Assembly (NCBI GenBank): GCA_003154555.1
Contig: PMDT01000092.1
Location: 185-8,882 of the forward strand
Direction of reading: 5' to 3'
DNA: 8,698 bases
DNA from: Spirochaetaceae bacterium
Lineage (GTDB): Bacteria; Spirochaetota; Spirochaetia; SZUA-6; Fen-1364
The stretch's first letter is position 1, and every line of letters starts with the position of its first letter. Made by a program: the position numbers and the translations under genes. Shown piece by piece: positions 5,983 through 8,698 of this stretch. Below the pieces are notes generated by a model. That model was not told the origin of the DNA and did no database searches. It was given only the letters and a program-made list of their open reading frames with translations.

Positions 5983-7244
5983 TGTTCGAGAATATCATCG
6001 GGCAGACAGAAGTCGTGGGGACGCTGCGGGAGGAGATCCCCAAAGGACGATTTCCCCGATCGGCACTCTTTTTCGGCCCTGCGTATGCCGGCAAGCTCTC
6101 CACCGCCCTGGAAACCGCGCGCGTTCTGACCTGCGAGCGCGGAACCGCCGAATGGTCCTGCGACTGCGCTTCGTGCAGGATGCAGAAAGAGCTGTCGCAC
6201 CCCCAGACGGTGCTCCTGGGCCCGCGCTACGCCGACGTGGAGATCGCCGCGTGCGCCGACACGCTTCTGCGCAGCCGCAAGCCCGCGTCGCTCTACCTCT
6301 TTCTGCGTGCGGTGCGCAAGCTCACGAGACGATACGACCCGTCGATCCTCGATGCCGACGAGCCCCGCATCAAGGCGCTCGTCGAAAAGGCAGCGCGCAT
6401 CGAGGAAGTGCTGGCGGAGCTGTCGCCGACCGTCGAGCTTCCACCTGCGCGGGCCCTTGCCGGGATCCTGGAAAAGATCGTCACCGCCGCGACACCCGTT
6501 GCCGCACACGCGCGCGGGGATGCCATCACCGTCGCCCAGGTGCGGAAGCTTGCCGGGTGGGCCCACCTCACGGCGGCAGGTTCTTTCAAGGTGGCGATCG
6601 TCGAGAATGCCGACCGCATGCAGGACTCCGCACGGAATGCGCTTTTGAAGCTGCTCGAGGAGCCGCCCGCCGCCGTGCATCTCATGCTCCTGACAACCCG
6701 AAAGGCCGCCATTATTCCGACGATACTCTCCCGTCTGCGTCCGTACGCTTTCCCGCAGCGTCCTGCCGACGAGGAGAAGGAAGTCCTCTCGAAGATTTTC
6801 CGCCAGGATCCGCCCGTTTTCGACAGTCTTCGCGCATTCTTCCTCGCCTGGCGTGAGATCAACCCGGAAAAGCTTGCTTCCCTTGCGGCCACGTTTCTCG
6901 ACCTCGTGAAGGCCGACGCCGTCGAAGATATCGTGGAGCACATGGCGGAGATCCTGTCGGAGCGGAAAGCAGGTCGAGACAGGCTGTCGCGCGAAACAGC
7001 CTCATCGTTCCTGGAGGAGCTGCTCGGTCGCATGCACGCGCTGATGCGGAGCGGCAGCCCGCCCGTGGAAACTCTCGAGCAGTGGGCTGAGGCAACCCGG
7101 GAGGCGCATCAGAGGCTGGAGACATTCAACATGAACCCCACAACCGTCGTGGAGGCGCTTTTCTTTCGCATGCGGTCTGCCCTCCACCAGAATGAAACGG
7201 GCGCGCGGGTGGGCGGGGCCGGGGCGCGGGAGGCCGGCCGATGA
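5982..7244 (+). CDS. holB: DNA polymerase III delta'-like clamp-loader subunit (HolB/DnaX family)
   Basis: Predicted clamp-loader subunit, needed to place the sliding clamp on DNA. The 420-residue product opens with MFENIIGQTEVVGTL and GRFPRSALFFGPAYAGKLSTAL (22-43), the AAA+ start. The P-loop is degenerate: GKL replaces GKT/S and the middle glycine is Tyr. Cys51, Cys60, Cys62 and Cys65 (C-x8-C-x-C-x2-C) form a zinc module as in delta' and tau/gamma. Residues 203-229 (KVAIVENADRMQ...NALLKLLEEPP) match the Walker B region with ENAD in place of DEAD. SR at 250-251 is the SRC arginine finger with Leu for Cys. The changed P-loop and Walker B favour a non-hydrolysing delta' over DnaX. About 95 residues (84-180) between the zinc module and the VRKLAGWA helix have no counterpart I recall. 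The start is GTG 5982, overlapping the murG TAG, with AAAGG (5969-5973) upstream. Confidence 0.82.
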   Translation: MFENIIGQTEVVGTLREEIPKGRFPRSALFFGPAYAGKLSTALETARVLTCERGTAEWSCDCASCRMQKELSHPQTVLLGPRYADVEIAACADTLLRSRKPASLYLFLRAVRKLTRRYDPSILDADEPRIKALVEKAARIEEVLAELSPTVELPPARALAGILEKIVTAATPVAAHARGDAITVAQVRKLAGWAHLTAAGSFKVAIVENADRMQDSARNALLKLLEEPPAAVHLMLLTTRKAAIIPTILSRLRPYAFPQRPADEEKEVLSKIFRQDPPVFDSLRAFFLAWREINPEKLASLAATFLDLVKADAVEDIVEHMAEILSERKAGRDRLSRETASSFLEELLGRMHALMRSGSPPVETLEQWAEATREAHQRLETFNMNPTTVVEALFFRMRSALHQNETGARVGGAGAREAGR

Positions 7245-8407
7245 AGAAGTTCATCCAGAAGGCCCTCGAAAAGCTCGGCAAAATGGATCCCGGCCAGATC
7301 CGCGCCTTGATCGTGCGCGTGTCGGAGGAAAACGATCTCCTGGGAATGCTGCTGGAGTCGCTCACCGATGGGATCATCGTCACGGACGGGAATCACAAGG
7401 TGATGCTGTGCAACAAGTCCGCCGAGCGCCTGTGCCCCTTCGCGATGGACGACATCTTGGACCGGCCGCTCTGGGACTGCTTTTCAGATCGTGCCCTTTC
7501 CGATTTCTTCGCCGCCACCCTGCAGAGCCAGGGAAAGGTCTCGGACAGGGAGTTCATTATCGACGGCGCGCCGCACCGGATTCTCGCGGTGAGCCTCCTG
7601 CCTCTTGTCCGCGGGGGCAGCGTCCAGGGCAATGTCGTGCACGTGGAGGACGTGACGGAAAAGCGCTCCAAGGAGGCGCGCCTGCGCCGCGCGGAAAGTC
7701 TGGCCTCCCTCACGACCCTGGCCGCCGGTGTCGCCCACGAGATCAAGAACCCGTTGGGCTCGATGGGCATCCATCTCCAGCTCATCCAGAAGAAGATCGC
7801 CGGCAAGGGCCGCATCGAGGCGAAGGATATCGGGCAGCACCTTGCAGTGATCGGAGAAGAGGTTGACCGGCTCAACCGGATCGTCGTGGATTTCCTCTTC
7901 GCGGTGAAGCCCATGGACACCGTGCTCGAAGAAGGGGACATCAACAGGGTCATCGAAGAGCTCATCGATTTCGTGCGACCCGAGATGGACCAGGCGGGCG
8001 TGACGATCGACAAAGAGCTTTCCCCGCTGGTGCCGCTCCTCCGCATCGATGCGCGCTACATCAAGCAGGCCTTCCTGAACCTCATCAAGAACGCCGTGGC
8101 AGCGATGCCGGGAGGCGGCGTGCTCCGCGTCGAGTCGCGGCGGGAGGCGGATGACGTCCTGGTGAAGATCTCCGATACCGGCGAAGGGATACCCGAGGAC
8201 ATCATGGACAAGATATTCGAGCCCTACTTCACAACAAAGCCGTTTGGAACCGGGCTGGGCCTGACGATCGTCTTCAAGATCATCAAGGAGCATTTCGGCG
8301 ACATATCGGTGGAGTCACGGGTGGGCGAAGGAACGACCGTGACCCTTGCGTTCCCCGTGCCCCAGAAAGAAACCATCCTCATCGACTACAAAGGGGATTC
8401 AAAGTGA
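7241..8407 (+). CDS. Soluble PAS-domain sensor histidine kinase (NtrB/AtoS-like)
   Basis: Sensor kinase of a two-component pair with the response regulator that follows. The 388 residues have no transmembrane segment, so it should sense a cytoplasmic signal. A PAS domain spans about 35-140 (LLESLTDGIIVTDGNHKVMLCNKSAE, ending NVVHVEDVTEKR). The dimerisation/phosphoacceptor domain holds the H-box GVAHEIKNPLGSM with His166. The catalytic ATPase domain has the N-box FLNLIKNAVAAM (278-289, Asn284), G1 DTGEGIP (312-318), F-box FEPYFTT (326-332) and G2 GTGLGL (336-341). The HEIKNPL form and single PAS domain resemble the NtrB/AtoS group, whose partners usually drive sigma-54 promoters. Start ATG 7241 overlaps the previous stop by four bases (ATGA) and has GGGAGG seven bases upstream. 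The signal it senses cannot be read from sequence. Confidence 0.93.
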   Translation: MKKFIQKALEKLGKMDPGQIRALIVRVSEENDLLGMLLESLTDGIIVTDGNHKVMLCNKSAERLCPFAMDDILDRPLWDCFSDRALSDFFAATLQSQGKVSDREFIIDGAPHRILAVSLLPLVRGGSVQGNVVHVEDVTEKRSKEARLRRAESLASLTTLAAGVAHEIKNPLGSMGIHLQLIQKKIAGKGRIEAKDIGQHLAVIGEEVDRLNRIVVDFLFAVKPMDTVLEEGDINRVIEELIDFVRPEMDQAGVTIDKELSPLVPLLRIDARYIKQAFLNLIKNAVAAMPGGGVLRVESRREADDVLVKISDTGEGIPEDIMDKIFEPYFTTKPFGTGLGLTIVFKIIKEHFGDISVESRVGEGTTVTLAFPVPQKETILIDYKGDSK

Positions 8408-8698
8408 AGCTCACGATCCTGGTTGCAGACGACGAGAAGAACATACGCGAAGGCCTGCGGGAAGCACTCGCCCTGGACGGCTACGAAGTCCTCACGGCGG
8501 CCGACGGCCAGGAAGCGCAGGAGATCGTCACGCGCGGCGACGTGGACCTGCTCATCACGGACCTGAAGATGCCGCGGCTGTCGGGCGAGGATCTGCTGAA
8601 GAATGTCGCCTCCCAGTTCCCGACGCTGCCCGTCATCATCCTCACGGGGCACGGCACCATTGAATCGGCGGTGCAGGCCATGCACGACGGCGCCTACG
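8404..8698 (+). CDS. Response regulator, receiver domain (NtrC/AtoC-like), partial
   Basis: Starts at GTG 8404, overlapping the kinase stop by four bases (GTGA), with AAGGGGA at 8391-8397 as ribosome site, and runs off the window after 98 residues. The visible part is nearly a whole receiver domain: acidic pair Asp9/Asp10 in LVADDEKN, phosphoacceptor Asp53 in ITDLKMP, and the switch Thr81 in ILTGHGTIESAVQAM. The conserved Lys should lie just past the edge, after GAY. The GHGTIESAVQAM block is typical of NtrC-family regulators that carry a sigma-54 activating AAA+ domain and an HTH. That output domain is not in the window, so the family is inferred. It should be phosphorylated by the adjacent kinase. 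Confidence 0.9.
   Translation, partial: MKLTILVADDEKNIREGLREALALDGYEVLTAADGQEAQEIVTRGDVDLLITDLKMPRLSGEDLLKNVASQFPTLPVIILTGHGTIESAVQAMHDGAY

Noticed and set aside
5816..6856. Plus-strand open frame of 346 codons across the murG/delta' junction
   Set aside because: It overlaps two clear genes in another frame, has low-complexity Arg/Gly/Ala composition, and has no motif.
5979..6941. Minus-strand open frame of 320 codons opposite the delta' gene (also 4891-5619 and 7484-8293 minus)
   Set aside because: These are antisense to conserved genes with catalytic motifs. Such frames are expected in GC-rich DNA and show no domain.

Overview
The window is a dense, GC-rich bacterial segment (roughly 60-65% GC by eye) with almost no non-coding DNA. 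The best guess for the host is a GC-rich spirochaete (Treponema/Spirochaeta relatives). This rests on the gene order murG - DNA polymerase III delta'-like subunit - soluble PAS histidine kinase - NtrC-type response regulator. As I remember it, Treponema pallidum has a similar cluster (murG, a HolB-like protein, AtoS-like kinase, AtoC-like regulator). A TPP-riboswitch-controlled thiBPQ operon is also known from treponemes. The assignment is an inference, because no rRNA or marker gene is present.

Left half, minus strand (54-4083): a complete thiamine/TPP ABC importer operon, transcribed right to left as thiB (periplasmic binding protein), thiP (fused two-domain permease), thiQ (ATPase). It is preceded by a TPP riboswitch at about 3949-4050 and a good sigma-70-like promoter at 4055-4083. 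The three genes overlap (thiB/thiP by about 25 bp; thiP/thiQ by 1 bp), which suggests translational coupling. The leader carries complementary segments that fit a translation-blocking expression platform: a C-run downstream of the aptamer can pair either with the aptamer's own G-run or with the thiB Shine-Dalgarno. At the far left the operon meets the last 18 codons of a GGDEF protein tail to tail; both genes end on one shared CTAG palindrome.

Middle (4080-4856, minus): an exported conserved hypothetical of 258 aa. Its stop codon lies inside the -35 element of the thi promoter. It diverges from murG with only 19 bp between the two start codons and no Shine-Dalgarno visible on either side.

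Right half, plus strand (4876-8698): murG, a delta'-like clamp-loader protein, a soluble PAS/HisKA/HATPase histidine kinase, and the receiver domain of a response regulator cut by the window edge. The genes are joined by stop/start overlaps (TAGTG, ATGA, GTGA), so this looks like one translationally coupled operon. It puts lipid II synthesis, replication and a two-component system on one transcript.

No mobile element, CRISPR array, tRNA or rRNA was seen. There is no gene-free stretch above 300 bp; the largest gap is the 215-bp riboswitch leader. I do not see a wholly new system. The points most worth checking are the thi leader architecture, the degenerate and insertion-bearing delta' subunit, and the nearly leaderless divergent start of murG.
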